A DNA stretch of 64,000 nucleotides from Plantago major (lineage: Eukaryota; Streptophyta; Magnoliopsida; Lamiales; Plantaginaceae): the NCBI GenBank assembly GCA_026545765.1, contig CM048840.1, positions 86,332,877 through 86,396,876 on the forward strand. Reading direction: 5' to 3'. Positions 44,219-53,933 of the stretch are shown here, in pieces. The position numbers were made by a program, and so were the translations under genes. How positions within the stretch are numbered: position 1 is the stretch's first letter; every line of letters begins with the position of its first letter. The notes under the pieces were generated by a model. The model was not told where the DNA came from, made no database searches, and saw nothing but the letters and a program-made list of their open reading frames with translations.

Positions 44219-45684
44219 TGTAGACGCTTAGAAATCTACAATCGAATTAGGTTAAGGAATTGGGGGGCACCAGCGACTTGCAAGGCAACAAAAGCAAACC
44301 TAGAGACGTGAGGTTCCAAGGTGACACCGGTGTGGTGCCGACCGAAGGGACTCCGACGCTCAAGTTAGTAAACTGGAAGAAGATGTAAGAATTGAAGGAG
44401 ATAGAGAGAAGGGTGATGAGAGTCGACTTATCTTGTTGCTTGGATTTGTTCGTCAGAGCACTGATGATCACCGGTGAGGAGCTAGCTACCTTGTCGGAGT
44501 AGACTAGTTGGTCATGTTTGGAAGGCGATGGAACATGATGGATGATGATCGTTGTAGGTCGATGGAAGGTGAATCGGAGCAGGCTAGCTGGTAGCCGTAG
44601 AAGGGTGATGGTGGATGAGATGGATGTTGATGATGATGGACGGAGACAGATATCATGGTTGATGGTAGGTCCTCGGAGTAGGCTAGATGGTAGCCGTCGG
44701 AGAGTGATGGTGGATGAGATGGATGATGATGATGGACGGAGACGGATATCACGGTTGATGGTAGGTCCTCGGAGTAGGCTAGCTGGTAGTCGTCGGAGAG
44801 TGATGGTGGATGAGATGGATGATGATGATGATGGACGGAGACGGAAACGGATATCACGGTTGATGGTAGGTCCTCGGAGTAGGCTAGCTGGTAGCCGTCG
44901 GAGAGTGATGGTGGATGAGATGGATGTCATAGTTGATGGTAACTCCTCGGAGGTTGATGGAGGACGGGTCGGAGGCTCACCGGAGTGAAGGAGTCTTCGA
45001 GATCTTGCTTGAGATGAAGGCGTCATAGAGAGAGGGATTATGTTCGTCCGTAGCTAGTTGTGAGTAGCTAGGGTTTGTTCAGTGAGTACTCCCTCCTCTC
45101 TCCCTTGCTCACATGCCTCCTATATAGCTCAACTAACCGTTGGAGTCCTTCCTCCAATATCGGTGAGGCAGTTGGAGTCTTCAAGTGGGTTGGACCACGT
45201 CTTTGTTAGGTGGTGGAGTTGTGGGTAGTTTGGCTTGTTAGCTAAACTAGCTTCCTCATGAGGCGGTCGATTGAGTAACTCTATTGACTGACTGGGTGAG
45301 GTGGGATGGTAGCCTACCCACCATTTGGTTGGTTCCATGAGGAAGGTCGTGTACCTTGGCTTTTCTAAGACCAAGCGCAAGAGCTAGCTCTCATGGGTTG
45401 GTCAGGTCCAAGGATCAAATATGGACCTTGGATGATTATCAATCTCCATAGGTAGACCACCTCGTGGCTAGTCTTCACCCCTCGGGTCCCCATGTCAAGT
45501 CGACATTTGGCCAAATGTATTTGGACTGGACCTCAATTAGCAAGGTCATCGAGTGACTGAAATGCACTCGAATATTCTCGTGGACGAGGCCTGCTCGCCT
45601 CTAAATGGGCTACAAACGATGCCTCATCACGTAGTATTTGGACTAAGTTTTGGACTGGACAAGATACGAATTTTTGCCAATACA
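44219..45684 (-). mobile_element. Solo LTR of a Gypsy element in the MULE
   Basis: 1466 bp, starting TGTAGACGCTTAGAAATCTA and ending GCCAATACA on the plus strand, flanked by the 5-bp duplication GTAGC (44214-44218 and 45685-45689). On the minus strand a TATA-like CTATATAGGAGG (near 45117-45128) precedes the R region, and ACTAACTTGAGCGTCGGAGT (44351-44370) is a motif common in LTRs of Tat/Retand-type Gypsy elements. There is no internal region, so unequal recombination between two LTRs removed it. Confidence 0.85.
44555..44945 (-). repeat. Minisatellite of about 100-bp units in the solo LTR
   Basis: Four tandem copies, with units beginning GTAGGTCCTCGGAGTAGGCT at 44664, 44761 and 44866 and a divergent first copy near 44560. 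Length differences come from the GAT trinucleotide run. The long ORFs on both strands here are products of the repeat. Confidence 0.85.
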
Positions 45685-47589
45685 GTAGCTTCATGATCAG
45701 TTGACTGTGTTCCCTAGTGAATTGAAATGAGATTTAAGTAAACATGAGAAAGAATGAATGCATAATAAGTAGAAAAGGTTAGAAGCATACACTTGAAGGA
45801 CCAGGACCACCATTGTTCAAAGTGCACTTCTTTTTGTTGTGTCCAGTTTTCAAACACAAGGTGCACTTATAAAGTCTCTTAAGACCTGGAGTTGGCTTCT
45901 TTTTCCCGTGAGCACCAGGTTCAAATGGATGCTTCTTCCTTTTTAGAGCTGGTCTTCCTGGAAGTCTTTTAACTTCAGCTGGAGAACACTCTTCAGGGGT
46001 TAAATCATTTGGCCAGAAGTTGTGATGAGGAATGGGTTGCATCATCATGTCATAGGCTCTCATGTAGGCTGCCTTTGTGTGGTTTGGAGACAAGAAATCC
46101 TCACCTTTCAACCTCATATGATTTATTGTTGTCCAGGCATGCCTACAAGGTATCCCACTTATATCCCATCTCCTACAATCGCATGATCTATTGGCAAGAT
46201 TGACAACAAACCTAAAGCTTATATCTTGGACTTCAAAGACCATGCCAGATTCAGACATAATCGAGCATCTTCTTGACTGCTGTAAGGACTCATTGAGCTT
46301 AAACATAACCTTAGGCATTGCAACTGCCTTGTTTCTTGCACCTTATTGCCTCCTAACTGTTACTCTTTGCATGATCTGATTCCTAAGTCCCTCTAGAATG
46401 TTAAGGACTGAGAAGCCCCTAACTGGCTCAACCCAACTGTTAAAAGACTCACTACAATTGTTTCTGTAGGTGGTTCAGTGTTAGTGGATGCAGGGGGGTT
46501 CATACAACTCATCAATGTCATCAGACCACATAGACTGCCTACTCCTATTTTGCTTTCTCCCACTATAATCAACAACCATAGGAGCAACATCATCAGTTTC
46601 AATGTACAACTCTACTTCTTTGTTAGTCCAGATTCTCTCAAACATAATCTTCACATCATTATCACTCAATATTTCAAACTGCTCCATACTATCCTCAACG
46701 TCAAATTTCATAGTAAAGAACAAAGTATTCTCAGAAGGCACATCATTCAAACTGAGCTCATAACTTCATTAAGGAGCTTATTGTAAGTATACCTATTACT
46801 AGCAATGTTTGCCACCATGAACTGTTCTCTTCCATAATGCATCCTAATATTGAACTTGTCATCTTTATCTGTAAAAAATAGTACAAATCAGGCCATGTTT
46901 TCACAAAAAATCGAACAGAGAAACACAAAATAAAACTAGGGTTCCAAGAACAGATTTTTCCTTCAATATTTGAACTCGATTTTACTGTACAATCCAATCG
47001 ATCATCAAAACTACAAGGATGATACGTATTACACATGGAAGATTTAGTAAAGAAGTATCAGAATAAGATACTAACCCTTCGACATGATGCGGCCATTTCT
47101 GCTCGGAATTACACAACCTCCGACTTCACACACTCTCGATTCAGAAGAAGAACAGTCGATTATGTGCTTTGAATCGTCAATTATGATGAGATTATGGCGT
47201 TTGAGATTATGGTGACACAGGGGCGAAGATGAACCTACTGGGAAACCCTTTTACTATTTTTCCCCTTTTTACCTACAACACAATCGAACTCCCGCCAAAA
47301 CCAACCTCTAAAATCCACCTCACCAAGCCAATATCCACGTAGATATTTAGAAAACAGCTGGTCAAACCCGAAATAAAAAAATGGACTAAACTGTTATTGT
47401 TCAAATTCGGAGGACTAATCTGTTATTACGATATTTTGTAGGGGGACTAAATGTAATTACCCCAAAAATAAAAAAAAATTAATTCCATGACGGTGCGATG
47501 ACGCGTCACCAATGCAGCAGAATCTCATCACGAATCCCGTCATTAGCCGATGATGCGTTATCGAGCCGTCACCATTGCGGGTGGTCTAA

Positions 47590-48044
47590 TAGAGTGAGTA
47601 TGGTATAGGAGACATCCATGTTTCGTAGCTAGATTGATAATATGATCCTCCCGCAAAGTTCATTTGATCGCCTAGGCCTCTTGATCTCTAATTCTCCATA
47701 TGCCGATGGAGATTAATCATTGTCAAATTTATCTTCCTGATATCATTGCTCAGTCAAAACAAATAAACCCAATTCATGATCGACATATCGAGCTTCCCAG
47801 CCTGCTCCATAAAAACCTACCTGAATATTGAAATAGTTTATTGTTTAAATTATTTTCCACATTGTTACATCAACTTAGTCGAGCAGAATCGCTTATGATG
47901 AGAGCGAAAAATGTGTAAACCAATTTGGGATTGGAAAAAACAAGTATAGTAAGGTGTAATATTTGCTCCCATAGAGGGATAGCCATCCTGGTCACTATGG
48001 TCATATTTACCCCCAATTTGATAGCTCGTTGCCTTTAGATATTT
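47590..48044. other. No gene seen
   Basis: AT-rich spacer right of the Harbinger element, without recognisable features. Confidence 0.4.
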
Positions 48045-48705
48045 TACCGACTATGCGCGAGGCTCGGCTTGTTAAGGTCGAAAAACGACCTTCCTTTTGG
48101 AAACCTGTTTTGAAAGAACAGGGAAAAAAGTTCATCGACAAAAATAGATAAACTCGAGTTTGACACGTCCGATAAGTTGTTCGAACCGAGCACGGGCCTA
48201 GGTTCTGGCTCGTTTCATTATCGAGCTGAGTAGGGCTCGACTCGTTTATACTCGACTAAACTCGATAAGGCTTGGTTAAATATATATTCCCTCTGTGCCA
48301 GCTCGGTTGTCTACTTTTACTTACCATTTTGGGTGCTCGTTAGAGTTGTCCCATTTCATTTATTTGTCAATTTAGGAAAGATTATAATAATGTATATTCT
48401 CCACTAACAAACAATTTTACTAAGTTACTTATATCTTGGGCCACATAAAATATATATAGTCTTAATACTTCCTTACTTTTGAGTGTCGAAAAGTCAAGGG
48501 GACAACTAAGTTGGGATGGAGGAAAATATATTTTTATATTTATATCCATTTTTCAGTAACGAGCTAGAGATCGATCCTAATTATCATGACTCGAGATTGT
48601 GCTCGAAGAATGAACACGTTTTGTTCATGAGCTGAGCCAAGCTCGGGCTCGTTACAACTTGAGCCGAGCTCGAGTAATGAAATACTCGGCTCGAAAAACA
48701 ACACT
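48045..48705. mobile_element. hAT-like non-autonomous remnant with GCTCGAG-type motifs
   Basis: Motifs such as GAACCGAGC, TTCTGGCTCGTTTC, TATCGAGCTGAG, GGCTCGACTCG and GAGCCGAGCTCGAGTAATGA resemble the subterminal regions of the hAT element at 15566-19715. It is split by a MITE. Terminal repeats and duplication could not be fixed. Confidence 0.45.
48287..48526. mobile_element. Stowaway-like MITE
   Basis: Left TTCCCTCTGTGCCAGCTCGG with TTGTCTACTTT; right, reversed, TTTCCTCCATCCCAACTTAG with TTGTCCCC. Non-coding, nested in the hAT-like remnant. Confidence 0.65.
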
Positions 48706-49130
48706 AGTTACCGTACTATGTAGAGATATGCGAAAATAAATTTCTTACTTCTGTCTTTTTTTTTTTTTAATATAATAAAGAAAGATTTCACATTTTATAC
48801 CATCATATCCCGTATAAAGCTTTCGCTCGTGCAGTCGTGATTTTAATAATCTATGAAGAACTAGTACCATATAAAAGTAGCAATTTTTTTTTTTTTTTTT
48901 CAACTACATTAAATGGCATTACTTCATTCATTTTATCCTTCAATTTTTGTTTTGTTAGAATCTTGCCAATGATAAGTTCGAAACTTTATTGAAAAGGGTG
49001 GAAGACTGTGTGGCTTACACATTTTATCCTTCAATTTTTGTCTCAACTTGCAACATTCATCATTCTTGTGTATGGTTTACGCCATTGTATCATTTGGGCA
49101 ACGTTGTCAATCTATTTACACCAGTGTTCA

Positions 49131-49188
49131 TAGTCCAACGGTAAGGATAATTGTCTTCCAATCTATAGACCCGGGTTTGACTCCTGGC
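49131..49188 (+). pseudogene. Decayed tRNA-Gly(TCC) copy
   Basis: TAGTCCAACGG-TAAGGATAATTGTCTTCCAATCTATAGACCCGGGTTTGACTCCTGGC (read in parts) matches the tRNA-Gly gene at 30625-30696 over the D-arm, anticodon loop and T-arm. It has lost the acceptor stem on both sides, one base of the D-loop and pairing in the anticodon stem. It cannot fold as a tRNA. Confidence 0.8.
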
Positions 49189-49421
49189 TGAGGGACGGGT
49201 GCGGGACGAATTCGGAATTATATTTCGGGTACCCGATAATTCGGGTTTGATATTATTCATCCCAATCCCGACCCTACTTTATGCGGGCACACGCAATCGG
49301 GTACTCGTAGAAAATCGGACCGGGATCGGACTACCCTATCGGGTATTCATTTTATGTATTTATTTATTTTATTTATAAACCAACTATTTTCAAATATTTG
49401 TAAACGAACAAAAATTAAGTC
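49189..49421. repeat. CGGGTA-rich sequence, probable hAT-type end
   Basis: Repeated CGGGTACCCGA, TTCGGGTTTGA and ATCGGGTACTCG motifs with GGGACGGGTGCGGGAC at the left. Such GGGTA/TACCC clusters are found at ends of some plant hAT MITEs. No full element is delimited. Confidence 0.35.
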
Positions 49422-50859
49422 TGTTGGTCCAGATAACGGCAAAGTAAAAGACTAGAGGGAGGGGGGGGGGGGGGGGTTGAATAGTCGTTTAAAACTTTTG
49501 TCGATAAACACAGTTTCTCAGAAACCTGAAGGTTTCAGATACTTAAATTCAGAGCGCGGAAGACTTTAAGATAGGTAAGTGCAGAAACAATAAGTAAGTG
49601 TGTGTGTGCTTTGCTGAAATGTAAATACAGAAAGGTAAATAACACAGCAAGTATAGTGGTATCTGGAGGTGGCGTAATCCTCCAACTAATCCACTTCGGT
49701 CTTTTTGAGACCTAGAATCCACTAGAACAGATAATTGAATTCACCTTACAATAATCCTATTCTAAGATTCTCAAACAAATGGTTCCCAACCAAATGTTCC
49801 CCCTGAGTTATTCCCCAACTCCTAGAGCTAAGTACTTCCTCTACTCAGATAACCTTGGAGTTATTCCTTGATTTCCCAAATCAAGTACTTCCTCTACTCC
49901 ACGCCTTGATGGTGTTGGTTATAAGGTTTTGTCAGAAAGGCTTCTCGTACACTTTTCAGTTATGTTTACAGAGAGCCAAACGGAACGAGACTACTTAATA
50001 CACTTGTTCAGTGGATGGCAGTCTGCTCTTTACTGGCCCAAGTAATTGATGTCCGTTCTGGAGAATGAGCTTCAGAAGGGTATCTGATAGTTCAACTCTT
50101 TCACGAATAACAATCTCTTGTTAAGGTTCAGGACAACTTAGAACTACTAGTGATTCTTCAAGCAACAGAGAGCTTTCAGAAAGGGTAGTAGAGTGCTTGA
50201 GAGAATACTTTGCTTAATGGTAAGTTTGCAAGATAGAGCGTTCTAAGGTATGTTCTTCAAGCATCTAAGTGTGTGATATATATAGATAAATTTGAGAGGC
50301 GTTTGAATTTGTATCCGTTGTGCTCTCTATCAAATTATATCCGTTTATATCTTGAACTATGTACTCAGAAGTCACTATCTCATTTTTCAGAGAGGACTTG
50401 CTTTTAAAGATTTCTGCCGATGCATTTAATGCATAGTACTGTTCATTGTCCTTTAGTCTCAACGGATACATGAGCCTTTCTGATGGCTTGCATGCTCCAT
50501 ACTCATGATGTCATGTGTCCAGAATCATATTTCGAAAGTAAGTTAATATACTTAAGAAAGGATTAAGGACATAGTCTTTCTGAGTTAGACTAAACCTTTG
50601 TGTCTTCATAAACCTTGTGCAATCTTCAGTCTTCTAATCTTCAGAAAAGCTCCATTGCTAGGATTGATCTTCATGGTCTTCTTGAAATAAATATTACAAC
50701 TCAGAGACCTATAATCCTAATACAAGATTTACTAGACTAATCATACTCAGTGATTTCCTCTTTTACAATGTTCAAGTGAACCAAGAGTACATAATCACCT
50801 TTCTGGCTAAGATAAGAACATGTGATGAGTGATCAAAATACTAACAGATATTCCTAACA
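49422..50859 (-). repeat. 3' LTR of the Copia element
   Basis: 1438 bp, TGTTGGTCC … ATTCCTAACA. A run of 15 or more G lies at about 49459-49477. On the minus strand a TATA-like CTATATATATCACAC (50272-50286) marks the promoter. The sequence repeats TCAGAAAG-type words. Confidence 0.9.
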
Positions 50860-50873
50860 AATTTCCCCCTTTC
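50860..50873 (-). other. Polypurine tract
   Basis: On the minus strand AAAGGGGGAAAT precedes the 3' LTR start TGTTAGGAAT. It primes second-strand synthesis. Confidence 0.8.
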
Positions 50874-53670
50874 TGATCGGTCATCCATGACTATCTTTCG
50901 AGTCCTATTACAAAATTGTAATCCTGGAAGAGAAAACAATCCACCACTTAATCATTTCAAAAGATATTCAATTTTAGTTGAATTAAGTGCAGAAAGTAAA
51001 CATCAACCAAATCACAAGAAGTGATCTTTGCTGATAAGTTGTCATCTATTAAAATGTATCTGAGAGTATGATCTTCAGATAGGTACAGTTTATAGAAAGA
51101 GATTCAACTTTTACAAATAGAGAATTTTAGAAACAATCAGCAAGATTACAAAAGTAATAAAACATACTAAGTAAATTAGAACAAAGGAGAGTCCAAGCTC
51201 GAAGATAATGTTACTAGTCTTCAAGTCTTCAGAAATGCAACTTGGGTTTAGATACCTCAAGTTCTTCAGCACCCTTTCTGGATCAGTTGACATGATCATC
51301 CACTTTTCTGCATTCTTGGACATAGTCATAAAGAATCCTTCTGACAGAGAGCTCTGTCTTTCTGGATAAGTCACATATTTCATGGTAACTCTTGCCAAGC
51401 TTGTGATTCTTCCGCAGAAAATGTTTGACCCAGAAGTACTTTCCCCAGACCCAGGCATGGTCTACTTACAGCTGAGACATGTTGAAATACTTGTATATTT
51501 CTTCCAGATAGTGTATATCATCTAGGTATTCATCCAATGTCATATAGAATGACTCATAGGTTGAAACACCTAGTTTGTTCTTCCTGCTGTAGCTACCATC
51601 CAGTTTTCTTACCTTGTGTACATCATCAGGTTTGGTAAGGATGTGCAAAAGAAAGATCCATCTTTCTCGCTTCATTCCTCTTTTCTACTTCAAAGTTTAG
51701 CTGTGCATGAAGGTGCTCGTGTTTTAGCGATTCGCTTGCCTTCTCTCCATTTCAGGATCTGGTTGAGTATGGGAGTTGGAAACTTATCATTGACAAGTAG
51801 ATGTTGTAGTTCCAGAATCCAATACCCTCTCTTGTTCAGAATGCACCTATATGAAGATTCTTCATTACTGGTCTTCATATACTCAATGTGGGCATCAGTT
51901 GGCTTTTCTAGATGTGTTTCATTGTTTACTCTGCCAAACTGGAAATTCCTTCTTGCTCTTCTGTTTGGTGGTCTTCTGTTAGGAGATCCTCTGACCCTTT
52001 GTTCCTGCCTTGGGGCTGTGCTGGTGGATGTTCCTTGTATGGACTTGGTGTTGCCAGAAGGAGTTCTGACTGCTAAGGGCTTTGCTGCCAGAGGAGGTTG
52101 TGAAGTAGTTGCTTGTCTCCTTTTCTTGTGAAGTGGATGTTCATCAGAATCATCCTCATCATCATTGAAGTCCAAAATTGGAGATTTGCAGCTTTCTTGA
52201 CCTCTTACTTCTCCTTCTTCCTTTTCTTCTTCTTCTTCAGAAGTCTTCTTCTCTTATGAGATTCTAAGGGACTTGGTTCCCCTAGTTATCATACTTCTCA
52301 GTCTTCTGGCTGGTTGATCTGGAACAACTTCTTCAGCAAGGGTGTCTCCAGTGGTGTCCTTAATGACAAGTTGACTTGAGGAGAGAGGATTTGATTGTTT
52401 TCGTTTTCTTCCTCTGCCTTTCTGAGGCATCTCTTCTTCCCCCTTAGTCATGAATGACTGACTCATGATAGCATAAGCTTCAGAGAGAGTTTCAAAGTTT
52501 TTCTGGAGATTGTTGTGCACCCTGACTAATTCTTGAAGTTCTTTCTTCAGCTCGTTGTTCTGCCTAACCAGTTCCTGCTCCTTTCTGTTGAGCTCTTCAA
52601 GCGGCCTTAGGATGGCATTGGCTTGCAGGACAACATGACTGGCTTCATTCAATGCTGCATTAGCATTGTTACAATCCTCATCCCTGACCAACCCTAGGTC
52701 TTTCTGAGAGAGAGCTATGCTGGTTGCTCTGTTGAGTAAAGCAGTAGCCAATGGCTTCATCTCTTCTGGGACGGATTTTAGCACTTCTGTGTCTTGGGCA
52801 ACTAGTGTCTTTCTGAGATCTAAAAAGACACTGTTCCTTGCACGGTGCTCTTCACTTCTTGAACTACTTGGTGCAGAGAATATATGAGGAGCAAGTAGGG
52901 CTCTTTTGTGCTGAGTGACAAGTCTCTCATCTTACGCTTGAAGAATCAAGTGGGTTTCAAGATCACTATCATAATCCTTTTCTTGGATTGTTTGTAGATT
53001 GACAATCTTCTTCGCTTTCCATCAAGTGTCTTGGCCTTACGAGAAGATGTAGAAGGTCTTCGATGCGATCTCAAAGATCATGCTCTTCATCATCATTGTC
53101 ATCCATGGCATCTATCTCAGCAACTATGACAACAATGGCATTTTTCAAATTTCTTTTCTCATCTAGGAGTGCCAATTCCTTGGCATTAGCTTCTTTGAGC
53201 TTCTTGATTTTGGCTTCCTTTTCATCAACAAGAGCTTGAGTCTCAATGTTGATTCTCTTCTCTTCTTCCAATACCTTTCTGAGTTGTTCAATCCTAAACT
53301 CAGCGGCTGAAATTTCTTCTATGGCATCATTATGTTCAGCCTGTTGGGTATCTTGATGAGACTTGGGAGGTGATGATGATGGAGCTTTCTGAGCATTTTA
53401 GGGAGTAGCCTTTTCTCCACTTCCTTTGCTAGCTTTCTGAATCCCGCCTTGTCCAGGTTGGGGATCATCATTCTGATCATCATCATCATCACTCTTGTTC
53501 TTTGCTTCTTGGTTTGGATGCTCAGAGGGAGCATTCTTTGGAGAAGACTATTACTGATTACTTACCTTCTCAGAAGGCTCAGTAAATACTTCCTCAGAAA
53601 GCTTTTCAGCCTCTGGAATCTCTAGATTTTGGGGTGTTGGTTCCACCACCACTACTTCCTCAGTTGGAGC

Positions 53671-53750
53671 CTAAAAAGAGACATTAAGAATATTAGAACA
53701 TAAGATAAGAGAATTTTTAGTTATTTCTTGTTCAGAGATAACTTTACTAC
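53671..53750 (-). other. Predicted 80-bp intron in the extra ORF
   Basis: Minus strand CACGG|GTAGTAAAG … CTCTTTTTAG|GCTCC. It falls between complete codons on both sides (phase 0) and removes an in-frame stop. Confidence 0.55.
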
Positions 53751-53855
53751 CCGTGGGACTGGCTCCTCTTGATGTTCTGAGGTTGGAGGAACCTCTTCTT
53801 GATTCAAGGGGGTGGACAGGTTTTCTTCCCCCTGAAAGTGTTTCTCCAAGTTGGC

Positions 53856-53933
53856 CTGTAACAAATACAGCTTATGAGTAACAAGTTTACATTCAATTAT
53901 GTTGACATGTTATATACAAACTATCTTTGTTAC
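53856..53933 (-). other. Predicted 78-bp intron in the extra ORF
   Basis: Minus strand ATTCAG|GTAACAAAG … TTTGTTACAG|GCCAAC. Phase 0 on both sides; removes a stop and links two open stretches. Confidence 0.6.

Larger units (their letters stand above)
43920..47085 (-). pseudogene. MURA (Mutator transposase) pseudogene with deleted catalytic core
   Basis: Reading down the minus strand: a start near 47083 (MSKG), a predicted intron with acceptor TTTTTTACAG at about 46869, then DDKFNIRMHYGREQFMVANI, a frameshift near 46755, and ELSLNDVPSENTLFFTMKFD to SDDIDELYEPP. At about 46470 the frame joins directly to NNCSESFNSWVEPVRGFSVL, the segment after the catalytic domain, so the transposase core of several hundred residues is missing. 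Then MPKVMFKLNESLQQ, a SWIM finger (CDCRRWDISGIPCRHA) and a knuckle (CTLCLKTGHNKKKC). Exon ends are donor GTATGC (exon from 45791), a 60-nt exon 45690-45704 plus 44174-44218 split by a solo LTR, donor GTAAGT, and a last exon 43920-44084 rich in Lys/Ser. Confidence 0.8.
42783..47463 (-). mobile_element. Mutator-like element (MULE) with GRF-finger gene and MURA remnant
   Basis: The 9-bp sequence AAAAATAAA flanks it (42774-42782 and 47464-47472), the size expected for MULEs, though it is low-complexity. Both ends share an inverted motif: left CTCCCCCTGCAAAA… GAATTTAAACAATAACGG-TTAGTCC and, reversed right, GTCCCCCTACAAAA… GAATTTGAACAATAACAG-TTAGTCC. A plus-strand GRF zinc-finger gene lies near the left end and the transposase MURA on the minus strand. 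Part of the left TIR motif recurs in reverse at 43058-43110, so a small derivative may have inserted in or near the left end. Confidence 0.75.
30865..47586 (+). mobile_element. PIF/Harbinger transposon, split by an Athila-like element and a MULE
   Basis: The 3-bp duplication TAA lies at 30862-30864 and 47587-47589. The termini are related rather than identical (left GATGAGCTCTGTTGCAGC, right reversed GACCACCCGCAATGGTGACG), and both subterminal zones carry GACGCG, ATGACG and ATGCAGCAG motifs. Inside are the two genes expected of this superfamily, a Myb/NAM-like ORF1 (31214-32316 plus 40663-40715) and a DDE transposase (41211-42541). Without the nested Athila-like and MULE insertions it is about 3.7 kb. 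The 3-bp duplication is weak evidence alone; gene content makes the call firm, the exact ends less so. Confidence 0.75.

Noticed and set aside
44247..45026. 259-codon ORF and its antisense partner
   Set aside because: They lie in the solo LTR and consist mainly of its 100-bp minisatellite.
42774..47472. Treating the 9-bp MULE duplication as decisive
   Set aside because: AAAAATAAA is low-complexity and could match by chance; the MULE call rests on the termini and the MURA remnant.
49131..49188. Second functional tRNA-Gly
   Set aside because: Acceptor stem and anticodon-stem pairing are lost.
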